Origin: Lantana camara
Taxonomy: Eukaryota > Streptophyta > Magnoliopsida > Lamiales > Verbenaceae
Assembly (NCBI GenBank): GCA_037501455.1
Contig: CM074864.1
Coordinates: 25,414,001 to 25,478,000, forward strand
Reading direction: 5' to 3'
Length of the DNA stretch: 64,000 bases
The notes beneath the pieces are model-generated. The model was not told where the DNA came from. It worked only from the letters and a program-made list of their open reading frames with translations, and did not search any database. Below, piece after piece: positions 23,636 to 34,490 of this stretch (the first letter of the stretch is position 1; each line of letters begins with the position of its first letter). The translations under genes and the position numbers were made by a program.

Positions 23636-24420
23636 GTGAGGTTTAGGTGTTTGTATAGCTAAATTGACCTAATACCATTACGTGTCGTTTTCTTGCCCCG
23701 CATGTGGATAAATTATATATATATGTAAATAAGCGTTATGTAATATATGTTATGAGTTTGTGAACCAACTTTGATTTCGGAAAATAATATGAAGGTATAT
23801 GTAAGCCGTTTGGAAAAGGTTTAAATTCTGTTGTTAGCGAGTGGAACCATGAAAGATTGGTTATATGATCCGTTATGTGTTTGTGAGCTCAAGGAGCTAT
23901 GGGTAAGGAGCCCTCGGGACGGCATTGGGCCGTCGAGGTTAAACCTGTGCATAGTCTCCACCCGGAATATCATGTGCGATCCCGGGAGCTAGGGAAGGCG
24001 TGATATTCCGATGCCTTCGGTTTACCGGGGAGGACCCGTTGTAGGTTAGCTACCTCTCGGGGGTTTGTTATGGTATGGATGGATAGAGTCAACGCGTGGC
24101 TCTACCATCAAAGGAGGAGAGGATGTTTATTCTGATTTATGTTTTATGTTATGAGGAGTACCGGTTGGAAGCTCGTTCTCGCCGAGCATATGCTATGTTA
24201 TGTTATGATTTGGGAAGTATGAATTGGAATAGAGTTATGAAAAGATTTCCTTACGGTATAATAGTTATTGTTTTGGAAAGTTTGGTTTGAAAAACCTATT
24301 CCGGTTCATAAGTCCATCTTTTGTTAAGTGCTTTGCTTTATATTTATTTAGGGTGTGGGTGTGCGTTAGCCCCCTCACTCAGTCAGTTGACTGACCCCTC
24401 ATTTATCCTTTTAGTTGCAG
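23636..24420 (+). other. Candidate conserved intron within LTR C (785 bp)
   Basis: ACAAG|GTGAGGTTTAGG at 23635/23636 and TTTTAGTTGCAG| ending at 24420. Hairpin 1 (24171-24187, GCTCG/CGAGC around TTCTCGC) and hairpin 2 (24379-24394, TCAGTCA/TGACTGA) lie inside. Sites recur in the same order in LTRs A, B, E and F. Splicing is inferred, not shown. Confidence 0.48.
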
Positions 24421-24843
24421 GTTCTTTCGAGGCTTGAGCTAGGCGGAGAAGTGTGTCCTGTTTACACTTGTCGGTCTAGGTTTTGCTAGTAGTTTTTGCT
24501 CACCTGCTCATTCTATCATTTTGTATATGTCTATTTTGGATACTTATGTTGCTTTTCGCCGTGATGGTGTTGGTACAGAATTCAGTGGTGGTACCTATAT
24601 GTAAATAATATGGATACATATATATATATGTGATGGTATCTATAAGTATATGTGTTGTTCTTTGGTTGATGTTCTATTTATCCGCTTCCGCGTGCTCTGG
24701 TTTAGTTTGCTTAGCTCCGCCTAGCCTAGGGTGTGTGTTTGGTCTCCCGTTCGCTATGATTCGGATTCGGGTACGGACATTCCATTTCGTATTCGGGTTG
24801 GGATTATGGTGCGGGGGATGTGGCCCTACTTGTGGGTGCTACA

Positions 24844-27197
24844 TTTGTGGCTACCTTGAGCTCGGGAATTTGTATTTGAATTCTAACCTTATCATTGAGT
24901 TCGTTTTGATAATTCAGATTCAATGGGTTAACTAGTTGATTTTCTGAAGCCATTTGATAGCCCTACCGTTTTAAAATTCGATTCGAACGGACCGAAAACC
25001 GTTTAACCCTACCCGTTTAACCGATCCGTTTGTCCGGGACCTCAAAAGGGCCCAAGCCCCTCCTTCCTCCCCATTTCCTCCCCATGTCCGGGACCTCAAA
25101 AGGACCCGTTTGAATATGCTCTGTGGTGTGATTTTCGTGTGTTGGAGTTGTGTGTGTGGCCGTGTGAGTGAGTGCTTCGCTCCCTTTTCCGCCATGTCCG
25201 TTGCTGTTGAGCTTTTTCGAGTAGGATGGGCCGAAACTGCCGTTTCGGGTTTACCTTGCGGCTCCGAACGGCCATTTGCGTGAGGTTAACGCACGGCAGT
25301 GAGGGTCGGAACGACTGTTCCGAGTTTTGGCCTGTGGTTGAAACGACCATTCCGGGGTGTTTCGCCTGGGGACAGAAGGTCCCCAAATGGTCGTTTCCAC
25401 TTTGTTCAGTGGGTCCGAACAGCCGTTTGGGAGCTGACCAAAACGGCCATTTTCGCTCTGGAATGATCCGTTCTCGTCCGTGCTTGCTTGTACGTGTTGT
25501 CCATGACCTTTACATGTTTTTTATTCGTGTTTCTTGCTCTTTATGACTTGTTTCTCGTTTTAATGCATGTTTCAATATGAACTTGTATACGTGCCAATAC
25601 GTGAGACATTAATTGAGCACATGAACACGATCACACCATTCCATGACATCATTATGGTTTATTTCATATTGAATCATGCCATGACATGTACACCACTTCA
25701 CATTTTTCGTGCGTCCTACTTGGTTCCATTTTGAGTCATATCTCACAAGTACACCGTGTTTCCTTTCTTGTACAGTGATCTCCTCATTGGGGCCTCATGG
25801 TCCTTCTTGCACTTGTAGGAGAGGGTTTTCTTTTATAAACGACCTATAACCTTGCATGCTCTAAATAAGCCAAATGGTTTTTATATTAAACAAACCATAT
25901 CTTTTATACCGGCTATGTATCGGCAATGTTTTATAAATCGTGTAGTGTTAACCCTAGCCTGTTTTGTGAGATCCTGATTGCCTCCGACTCTCCTAGAGCT
26001 GGGCTACCCGGTGTGGATTCTTGTACCTGTTCCTAGGGCCCAGGGGCTTGTGTATTGAGCTATCCGGGGAGGTATCGGACCAATGGTGACCTCTTGCACA
26101 AGTCCCACAGTGTTGGACCAACCCGGATATCCGCCAGGAGGTTTGGTGGAAGATGGGATTTCGGTCTGGAGAGTCATGAACTCGCAGAGCACTGGCAAGG
26201 GTTAGCTACCCGGACTATCACCGGCGTAAGGAGGTTAATTGTTCATGTTTTCACGTTATTGATAAATGAAATGAATTCCTGATCCCTGTTTGTTTCCTGT
26301 ATACCTGCTTGTTCCTGTCATTTAATAAATGGAAAGTGGAGTCCAGGATGGAATAAATACCCGTTCTCGCCGGGTCCTCTAAAACGTAATACATAGATAT
26401 CTGTAACCTCTGGCATGCCCCAGTCTCTGTTCAGCACACGGTTCCGTGGATTGTTAAGGTAAAATGGGCATCAACTGAGGGCGTACGGATATCAACACAT
26501 GCATTGTATATCCTGCTTACCTGATTGCATGATTGAACGTAATTCCACCCGTAAGTAGTGACTGATTCTTAAATCATGTAACTCGTAATTGATAACAAAT
26601 AACGTACAGTGGAATTACTCCTGCTTGATTGCTTGTTTTTATATATATGTGTGTGTTAACCCCTTCACTCAATCAGTTGGCTGACCCCTCCCTCTCCTTG
26701 TTTTTAGTGGTTGTCTTGCAGGTCCAGTGGTTTTTAGGCGAGAGTCTGTCGAGGTCTTTGTTCGTGTCTTGGTCGTGTTCACTGCATTTTATCACACATT
26801 CTTCCTGCTCTAAATTCGGGGCCTTGTAGGCCATACTGTATCTTTATTGCTTTATTGAACTCGGGACAGGATTCTAAAGCCCTAGTTGAACCCGTTTTGT
26901 GTTATTGCATTGTATTGTTTCAGGACAGCTTAAGACAGGTTTATTGGTTTAGTTGAACCCGTGTTTACATTCCTGTTTGAATTGTTTTCACATTGTTATT
27001 TTGAATGGTTGATTGCACTGCTTCCGCATTCCTGTTCTGTTAATTTATTGGTATAGGGTCTAGTCCCGCCTAACGCAGGTGTGTTTTTGTTCTATCTCCG
27101 TTCGTTATGAGTTTGGTTCATATATAGACTTTCCATTTCATGTGTGGACTGGGTTCACGGTGCGGGGGATGTGGTGCCCTTCGATTAGGTTGTCACA
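24844..27197 (+). repeat. LTR D: 3' part of an older long LTR, split by element C
   Basis: The first 90 bp (CTTGAGCTCGGGAATT...) resemble 57810-57900 inside LTR E, so the insertion lies within an LTR of a related family. It keeps degraded palindromes (25231-25450), the conserved block (25708-25737), hairpin 1 (26359-26375, ACCCG/CGGGT), hairpin 2 (26669-26684), acceptor TTGCAG ending at 26721, and a terminal GTGCGGGGGATGTGG block. It ends at TGTCACA (27197). The donor equivalent (about 25817) reads GAGAGG instead of GTGAGG and so looks lost. The following bases do not form a convincing PBS, so this is a 3' or solo LTR. Confidence 0.82.
25231..25450 (+). repeat. Degraded palindrome cluster in LTR D
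   Basis: Imperfect palindromes around an AACGNCCGTT-like core: 25231-25248 (CCGAAAC/GTTTCGG), 25306-25323 (TCGGAAC/GTTCCGA), 25414-25429, and several half-decayed copies between. Position relative to the splice-like sites matches LTRs C and E. Confidence 0.7.
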
Positions 27198-27332
27198 TAG
27201 TAGGCATCAGATTACACGAGCAATAAGGACACCCAAAAGAACCCCAACAAGCAATACAAAAACATTAGGAGAATATATAAACATGAACAATAGGTACGAG
27301 AAAACGACCTCTTTCCATCTCCCAATTGTGGT

Positions 27333-27671
27333 TTACCAAGTGACCTGTTTCGGAGGTACCCGTGCCGCGTATCTGATCTGTATGCAGAACAGATGGACAG
27401 GGGCATTTATTCGCACATTGTCATCTTCGAGGTTATACCTTACTCTTTGCTTCTTTGAATCTATTGTTGAGTAGTTTGCTGAGCATGCATCGCCCGAATA
27501 TGGATGACCACCGGACTTTTGATACACTTCCCACCACACAAAGAAGCCTTCATGCTTCAATTCCAAAGGGCAGATGTAGTACATTCTTCCGGGATTCTTA
27601 ATTAAGTGCAATGTTCGGAGGATCATCTCTCTGTGCCCTTTCGGACACTGTGGAGCTGCAAGAAAGCTCAT
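27333..27671 (-). CDS. Small GRF-type zinc finger protein
   Basis: 112 codons, ATG at 27671. Residues about 9-50 carry CPKGH, RTLHLIKNPGRMYYICP and GFFVWWEVY, the pattern of the GRF zinc finger (zf-GRF; conserved G-R-F/Y and Cys/His ligands), a presumed nucleic-acid-binding module found in many small plant proteins. The C-terminal half has no recognised domain. An acceptor-like TTATGCAG lies about 10 bp upstream of the ATG, so a further 5' exon is possible. The stop is 136 bp from the end of LTR D. The frame is unbroken, but expression is unproven and a retro-derived or partial gene cannot be excluded. Confidence 0.6.
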   Translation of the reverse strand: MSFLAAPQCPKGHREMILRTLHLIKNPGRMYYICPLELKHEGFFVWWEVYQKSGGHPYSGDACSANYSTIDSKKQRVRYNLEDDNVRINAPVHLFCIQIRYAARVPPKQVTW

Positions 27672-28639
27672 AACTGCGTAATCTGCATAACAACACGAAA
27701 GGAGACTCGAGTAAATGTCATAACAAATAAGAGGCGTTCAACATATTGACCTAAACCAACAACAAAGACAGTGTCGTGTAGTTAAGATTCCCCATGTTTG
27801 AATGAAACTTTCGATCTAAAAATGAGCGCAGCCGATCTACTATAACTCATTTTAATTAAAGGACATATGATTATGACTACAGAATTTAAATTGCAGGTGT
27901 ATGATAACATATAATACATAGAATAAAAAACCAATTTTTAACCACTATTCTACCTCCCATCTTGGGCAACCACCGACAATGGTATTTGACTACTATACCT
28001 GGAATTCAAATTCACGAAATAAGAACTGAATAAAGAAAATTCAAACAGACGAGAACACATAAACCTATTTCATTCGATTTCAACAAGAAAGTGTACACCG
28101 ATAGATCGGCATGCTGGGCTGAGCGTGGGAACCGTTCATTTCACTAAACAAAATTGAATACACATATCTTCCATAAATTATCTTAACACTCAAATTAGGC
28201 TTATGGTGGGAACCAATTCTTGTCAATGCGACCAGCAACTCAAACGAAACCCTCGCGAACTTTTCTAATGGGGTGAAACCCTTGATTTTGAAAATGAGCA
28301 GCAATGAATGTTTCAACTTTACCCCTTTCCATCTTAAATGAAGGGTAAAATTGAAATTCCCACGTATAATATATTTTACTAATAACGAACAAAATGGAAA
28401 ATTAGATGGCCCAATGAAATTCGGTTTTATACGGAATTACCTACCAAAGAAAAAATTAAACACTACTTGAGTTAGTTAATAAGCCCGATTTATATTAAAT
28501 GGAATTAAGTCTGAAAGGGTACCAAAGGTTCCCTAGGATTTTAGAAGAGAACCTTTATTTGGATGAGTTTGATAAAAGAAATAACACAACAAAAGCTTTC
28601 TAGTACAACTGTGACTAAAGACTGGTATTTTGGAACAAC
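27672..28639. other. No recognised gene (about 1 kb)
   Basis: Moderately AT-rich sequence upstream of the GRF gene. A 78-codon minus-strand ORF (28080-28316) has no recognisable domain and no support beyond being open. No repeat or RNA gene was seen. Confidence 0.5.
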
Positions 28640-29650
28640 TGTGACTAAGCACTGATACAAATCTGACCAGCTCCGGAACTTTAAGCTTATTAAACAAATT
28701 ATCTGTAGGAGAACACATAACACTCTATATAGGTGTTACAAAAAATAGCTGGAGTAACAGATTTAAAAATCATTTTGAAATGTTGAGACTTGAATTCCGT
28801 AAAAAGAGGCTCCAAGGTAGCCCTTAGCGAAGCTCTCATTTTGAAATTTAAAAACGTTTGTGTTCCTAAGGTTGAACTTTTAGGTACAGGTACAACTTGG
28901 GGGATTGCATTAAAAGGGACACGCAAGTCTTTTTTTAGTTAATTAACCCCTAGTTTCAAAACAATTCAATTAACTATTAATTAATTATTCAGCTAGACCA
29001 GGTTTTTGGAGCTTCTTTTTTACCCCAAATTTTATACAAATTATAAACTGACCCCCAAATCACATTCAAACAAAATCGCGAGCTGGCTGTGCGACGAAAA
29101 ACCCTATTTTTCTGAAATATCTCTGATCGTTGTGACTAAGCACTGATACAAATCTGACCAGCTCTGGAACTTTAAGCTTATTAAACAAATTATCTGTAGG
29201 AGAACACATAACACTCTATATAGGTGTTACAAAAAATAGCTGGAGTAAAAGATTTAAAAATCATTTTGAAATGTTGAGACTTGAATTCCTTAAAAGGAGG
29301 CTCCAAGGTAGCCATTGGCGAAGCTCTCATTTTGAAATTTAAAAACGTTTGTGTTCCTAAGGTTGAACTTTTAGGTACAGGTACAACTTAGGGGATTACG
29401 TTAAAAGGGACACGCAAGTCTTTTTTAGTTAATTAACCCCTAGTTTCAAAACAATTCAATATCTAACCCTTTGCTTCATTAAGGTATAATTAACTATTAA
29501 TTAATTATTCAGCTAGACCAGGTTTTTGGAGCTTCTTTTTTACCCCAAATTTTATACAAATTATAAACTAACCCCCAAATCACATTCAAACAAAATCGCG
29601 AGCTGGCTGTGCGACGAAAAACCCTATTTTTCTGAAAGATCTTTGATCGT
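28640..29650. repeat. Direct tandem duplication, two units of about 0.5 kb
   Basis: Unit 1 (28640-29130, 491 bp) and unit 2 (29131-29650, 520 bp) both start TGTGACTAAGCACTG and end near TCTGATCGT. They differ by scattered substitutions and a 29-bp segment present only in unit 2 (about 29460-29488, AT-flanked). No coding function is evident. Confidence 0.9.
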
Positions 29651-30120
29651 TGTGCTCTTGATTGATCTTTCAAACAAAGCTTAATATCATCTCTCGCTGA
29701 TTACACTTGCAATTTTAAACAACAATAATCAAATGTATGAACGATTTCGGTTCGTATTGTTGTTTTTCTAAATTTTATGTTTTGAAAGATTTCTGTTCGT
29801 ATGCGTATGTTCAATCAATGATTCTTTCCAAAATGAGTTTGGATTCGTTATCTGGGTTTAATACATTACTTTCCATAACCTGTTTTGACTTCCATACAAC
29901 GAGTCCATTATGCATACGGTATAAAATTTATCAATATGTCGGGAGAAAGGTATGATTGTATCTACAGCTTGGGTTCTCCCCGATAACAAATTACTGCCCA
30001 AACTAATTGATTTAGGTTCCCCAAGTGTATAGCCCTTGCACACGTTTTGGAACATGATTTTGGCAAAAATCAAATGGAATCGAGTTCTTGACTTCCACAT
30101 TCGAGAACTCGACACTTCTT

Positions 30121-30206
30121 TAGTCTAGTACTAGACTCATTTAATCTAGTACTCGATTAATACGTAGTCTAGTACTAGACTCGTATAATCTAGTACTCGA
30201 TTAATA
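30121..30206. repeat. Left subterminal CTAGTACTAG array
   Basis: Four spaced copies of CTAGTACTAGAC or CTAGTACTCGA within 86 bp, just inside the left inverted repeat. Confidence 0.85.
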
Positions 30207-30302
30207 TGTACGAAGTTTTTTTTTTTTTTTTTTAGATTTTGTACTGCTGCCTGCATGGTTAATTAAACCTTGATTCCGACTGTGTGTAGGCACGACGACT
30301 GA

Positions 30303-31660
30303 GTTTTGTCAAAATTTGTTGGTGGAGTTGAATATGGAGTGTGGGAAGAAGAATCCACGTGTTGGAATTGGGTTGCGGACAAGAAGCAAATGACTGCTTT
30401 TCTTGTGAACAATCAGACTACATTTTAAATGTTGATAAGCTATATTATCGACCAATCAGGATTTACTTGCTCCCGTAATGATGCACATGTGAAATATTTT
30501 CTTACAAGTGCACCTCCAACCTGTCATCCAACTAAAATAAAGTCTGATCGTGACCTTCAAGTTTACTTCACCGATATCTCTCCTCAGGGTTGGAGGCCCA
30601 TTTTAAAGGTTTCTGTTGATAGAAGGGAGAGTCAAACAAAATCCGAACATGCTGATACCCCCGGGTTTACTGAGGATGAAGACCAATCCGGGCAACATTA
30701 TGAAGACTTCAATCTCCCTGATAACAACCTTAAAGACTTCAACCTCCCTGATAACAACCTTGAAGACTTCAATATCCCTGGTAACAACCTTGTTGTTAAC
30801 TATACAAGCGACGATGTAAACAAAGAAATGGTAAATTTTTGTAATGAAGATCTTCAACATCCTTCTGAAAATGTAATCGATGAAGAAGTGACAAATCGAC
30901 CTATTAATGAGGAAGAAGAAGCCATCATATGTTATGATAATCCAGAGATCAGGATTGAAAGTTATACGTGGGATGATGGTTCAGAATTTAATGATGATGA
31001 AGAGTTTATAAACAAAGAAGATGCTATTATGAAGCTTAACCTAGTTGTATGTAAGGGAAGCTTCCAATTCCGAACGATAAAATCAACAAAGTCCCTTCTC
31101 GTTGTTGGATGTTCTTCCAAGGATTGCAAGTGGTGGATTCGGTGTGTTAAATATACTAATTCTGACAAATTTATCCTCCGAAAGTATAATCGGATTCACA
31201 GTTATGGGTTGGAACAGATATCTACTCATCATCAACAGGCCACCGCAAAAATTATTAGGGAATCATTGAAAGCATTGTTTTTAGATGGGAAAGGTCCCAT
31301 ACCACGCGAAATTCAAAAGTAAATCAGCTCAATTTGGGTTCAAGGTTAGTTACTGGAAGTGTTGGATGGGCAGAGTACATGTAAAGAATATTGTCAGAGG
31401 ATCACCTGAACATGGATATGCAATTATAGATGTATATCGTTATATGCTCACAAATAGGAATGAAGGAAGCATCACTGAATTGGTTCTTAACAACGAAGAC
31501 AGGTTTCTTCATTTTTTTATTGCATTTGGCCTTTGCATACGGGGTTTTACATACATGCACAAGGTGTTAGCCGTTGATGGTTGTTTCTTGACCGGTAAAT
31601 ATGATGGTACTATCCTATTGGCTACTGCACAAGATAGTGAGAACCATACGTATCCTAGTG
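30303..31660 (+). pseudogene. MULE transposase (MuDR-type), broken
   Basis: The frame from 30303 gives an N-terminal stretch (GVWEEESTCWNWVADKK) ending at TAA 30426-30428, then continues from ATG 30429 to 31322. Residues about 180-290 of that ORF match the MuDR/FAR1-type zinc-binding region (CSSKDCKWWIRC ... HSYG); the last ligand, normally Cys, is Tyr here. A one-base frameshift near 31318 moves the reading to the frame of 31285-31995 (FGFKVSYWKCWMGR, then the transposase core KVLAVDGCFLTGKYDGTILL). Similarity ends abruptly after ENHTYP (about 31655); the rest of the catalytic domain is deleted. Three copies of a 30-bp acidic repeat lie at 30705-30794. Non-functional. Confidence 0.85.
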
Positions 31661-32067
31661 AGAAATCCAGGGAAAGATCATGCGATCAGTGGACTACAAT
31701 CAAGTTGGTTGAAAGGGATAATCGTAATAGAGGAGGGTTGTTTTATTGTTGCAATCTGCATGAATTTTCTCATTGGTGTAACCCAATCGAAGAGCAACAA
31801 CATGATCAATATCAAGGAGAAACAACAAGCAGACCAACAACAACATTCATTCGAGACAGGCCAGAACAAATAATGTTGTATAGGTTAATAGTTATGAATA
31901 TGTGTCTTCTAGCATTGATATTGATTGTTTACCTTTTTAAAACGATATTATATGTCATTATGGTCTATATTTTCTGCAATAAACAACCATCCTGATCAAT
32001 ATTTATGCTTTGTATAGTAAACAATCATGCTGATCAATATTTATATTGATCAATAGGGTCTAGTACT

Positions 32068-32896
32068 AAATCTAATACTAGACCGGAAGAGTCGAGTACT
32101 AGATTCTGCCTTGGTCGAGTACTAAACTCATATAATCTAGTACTAGATCCTTCACATTCGTGGAGATTTTCCCTTTTTTTTTTAATTTTTTTGCTTATAA
32201 CTCATTATTAGTTTGGTGTTCATAAAGTGGAACCTGGAGATGATCCACAAACAACTTTGTGTTAAAAGGTTTAAATTAATCCGACATGAAATGTTAAATC
32301 CCCCTACAAAATTTGAAAAATTCTCTACAATGTCAATTACATTGAGGTTGTAAAGGAAGCAAGGTATGATTGTTTCTACATATTGTGTCTCTCCCGATGA
32401 CAAATTACTGCCCAAGGCTATTGTTTAGGGTTAACCAAGGTAATAGGCCACTGCATACACTTCGGAAAGTGCCTTTGGCAAAAATCCATCTAAATCTAGT
32501 ACTAGACCGGAAGAGTCGAGTACTAGATTCTGCCTTGGTCGAGTACTAGACTCATATAATCTAGTACTAGATCCTTCACATTCGTGGAGATTTTCACTTT
32601 TATTTTTTTTTATTTATTTTTTCTTGTAACTCATTATTAGTTTGGTGTTCATAAAGTGGAACCTGGAGATGATCCACAAACAACTTTGTGTTAGAAGGTT
32701 TAAATTAATCCGACATGAAATGTTAGATCCCCCACAAAATTTGAAAAATTCTCTACAATGTCAATTACATTGAGGTTGTAAAGGAAGCAAGGTATGATTG
32801 TTTCTACATATTGTGTCTCTCCCGATGACAAATTACTACCCAAGGCTATTGTTTAGGGTTAACCAAAGCAATAGGCCGCTGCATACGCTTTGGAAA
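32068..32896. repeat. Tandem duplication inside the MULE, two units of 424 bp
   Basis: Unit 1 (32068-32491) and unit 2 (32492-about 32896) each start with a CTAGTACTAGACCGG-like motif and contain a copy of the element's left-end sequence. They differ at few positions. Confidence 0.88.
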
Positions 32897-33466
32897 AGCT
32901 CACCTTATGATAGATGATTATTTATATGTGCCTCAGCTCTCACAGATCTTTGCGTTCCCAATATGTCCCTTCAATGGGCAAACTTTTTTTCTGTGCATAG
33001 GTCGGTGAGAGCTATGGCGCACTTAAATGCATCTAAACACAGATCTGTATTTTGATCCTTAGCAATATTTATTTGATTTATTTTCATCCTCGTTGGTTCA
33101 ATTCAAGGGATCAAATCGATAAATCCATGCATTCGTTAACTCACCGGTTTTGAGCTTGGAGTCGACGTTTAAGTATTGGGCTTCATGAATCTTAATAAGT
33201 CACCTTATCTTTATTAATGAGATGGATGATGAATCTCTGCATTCATGAAGCTTAATGCTTAGATGCTCGACTTCAAGCTCTAAACCTGTCTAAACCTGTG
33301 GTTAGGCAAACATTAGCTATCCATTAACGAGAGACCCAAGACGACTCGGTTTTTTTTTTTTTTTGGAATATTTGTAATTGTCTGTACTATAGAAAAGAAA
33401 AGAATTGACTTTCTATAGATATTTGTATTTATGTGTTTATGATTTGAGTTATAATTGCTGGTATCG
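32897..33466. other. No recognised gene; spacer inside the MULE
   Basis: About 570 bp with no open frame of interest, including a T-rich run at about 33350-33365. Confidence 0.5.
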
Positions 33467-34490
33467 AGTACTCGATTTTGTTAATCTAGTACTAGATTAT
33501 TTGTTACAAGTGACTGATCTAGTACTAGATTATTCGTTAATGACTTAAAATATGAATTTTAAAAGGTAAACAAGAAATATCGATGCTAGATTACACATAT
33601 TACGTAACCCAACAGATAATGAGTTCAAAAAAATAAGGCAAATTCGTTTCAAGTGACTGATCTAGTACTAGATTATGTGAATCTAGTACTAGATTATTTG
33701 TTACAAGTGACTGATCTAGTACTAGATTATGTGAATCTAGTACTAGATTATTTGTTACTATTAGATTATTCGTTAATGACTTAAAATATGGATTTTAAAA
33801 GGTAAACAAGAAATATCAATGCTAGATTACACATATTACGTAACCCAACAGCTAATGAGTTCAAAAAAATAAGGAAAATTCGTTTCAAGTGACTGATCTA
33901 GTACTAGATTATTCGTTACAAGTGACTGATATAGTACTAGATTATTCGTTACAAGTGACTGGTCTAGTACTAGATTATTCGTTAATGACTTAAAATATGG
34001 ATTTTAAAAGGTAAACAAGAAATATCACTTGTAGATTACAAATATTACGTACCCCAACAGATAATGAGTTCAAAAAAATGAGGAAAATTTGTTTCAAGTG
34101 TCTGATCTAGTACTAGATTATTTGAATCTAGCACTAGATTATTCATAAATGACTTAAAATATGGGTTTTAAAAGGTAAACAAGAAATATCAATGCTAGAT
34201 TACACATATTACGTACCCCAACAAATAATGAGTTCAAAAAAATAAGGGAGAGATTGGTTTCAAGTGGCTGATCTAGTACTAGATTATTTGAATCTAGTAC
34301 TAGATTATTCGTTACAAGTGACTGATCTAGTACTAGATTATTCGTTACTGAATTAAAATATGGAATTTAAAAGGTAAACAAGAAATATCACTGCTAGATT
34401 ATACATATTCGTGACTGATCTAGTACTAGATTAATTGAATCTAGTACTAGACTCATAAGGATCGAGTACTAGATTATATGAATCTAGAAC
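33467..34490. repeat. Right subterminal repeat array with palindromic TCTAGTACTAGA motif
   Basis: About 18 copies of CTAGTACTAGAT-type palindromes are embedded in higher-order units. A segment AAAATATGNATTTTAAAAGG recurs at about 33545, 33782, 33990, 34153 and 34353 (spacings 163-237 bp), each followed by GGTAAACAAGAAATATC and an ATTACGTA(A/C)CCCAACA block. The unit count between these varies, indicating slippage or unequal exchange. Confidence 0.88.

Larger units (their letters stand above)
1..24843 (+). mobile_element. Element C: Ty3/gypsy chromovirus (Del/Tekay-like), 5' end outside window
   Basis: The window opens inside the reverse transcriptase of this element. The same reading frame resumes at 20367 after the insertion of element A and runs through RNase H, integrase and a chromodomain-like tail. 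A polypurine tract (22279-22291) and a 3' LTR (22292-24843) follow. Domain order RT-RNaseH-INT with a GPY/F motif and C-terminal chromodomain is that of plant chromoviruses; the Del/Tekay assignment rests on the long LTRs and on similarity to element E. Its 5' LTR, gag and protease lie left of the window. It is inserted in another long LTR (D), whose remainder starts at 24844. The 5-bp TSD would be TTTGT (24844-24848) but the left copy is not visible. Confidence 0.93.
22292..24843 (+). repeat. 3' LTR of element C (2552 bp)
   Basis: TGTAACACCCC to GGGTGCTACA. It contains a cluster of palindromes (23108-23348), the conserved block (23513-23544), a candidate intron (23636-24420) with hairpins at 24171-24187 and 24379-24394, pairing arms 24438-24448 and 24715-24725, and GTGCGGGGGATGTGG near 24810. 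The 3' neighbour at 24844 is another LTR, not unique DNA. Confidence 0.92.

Noticed and set aside
27198..27215. TAGGCATCAGATT after LTR D as a primer-binding site
   Set aside because: Only about 8 of 12 bases match the iMet PBS and no gag or leader follows.
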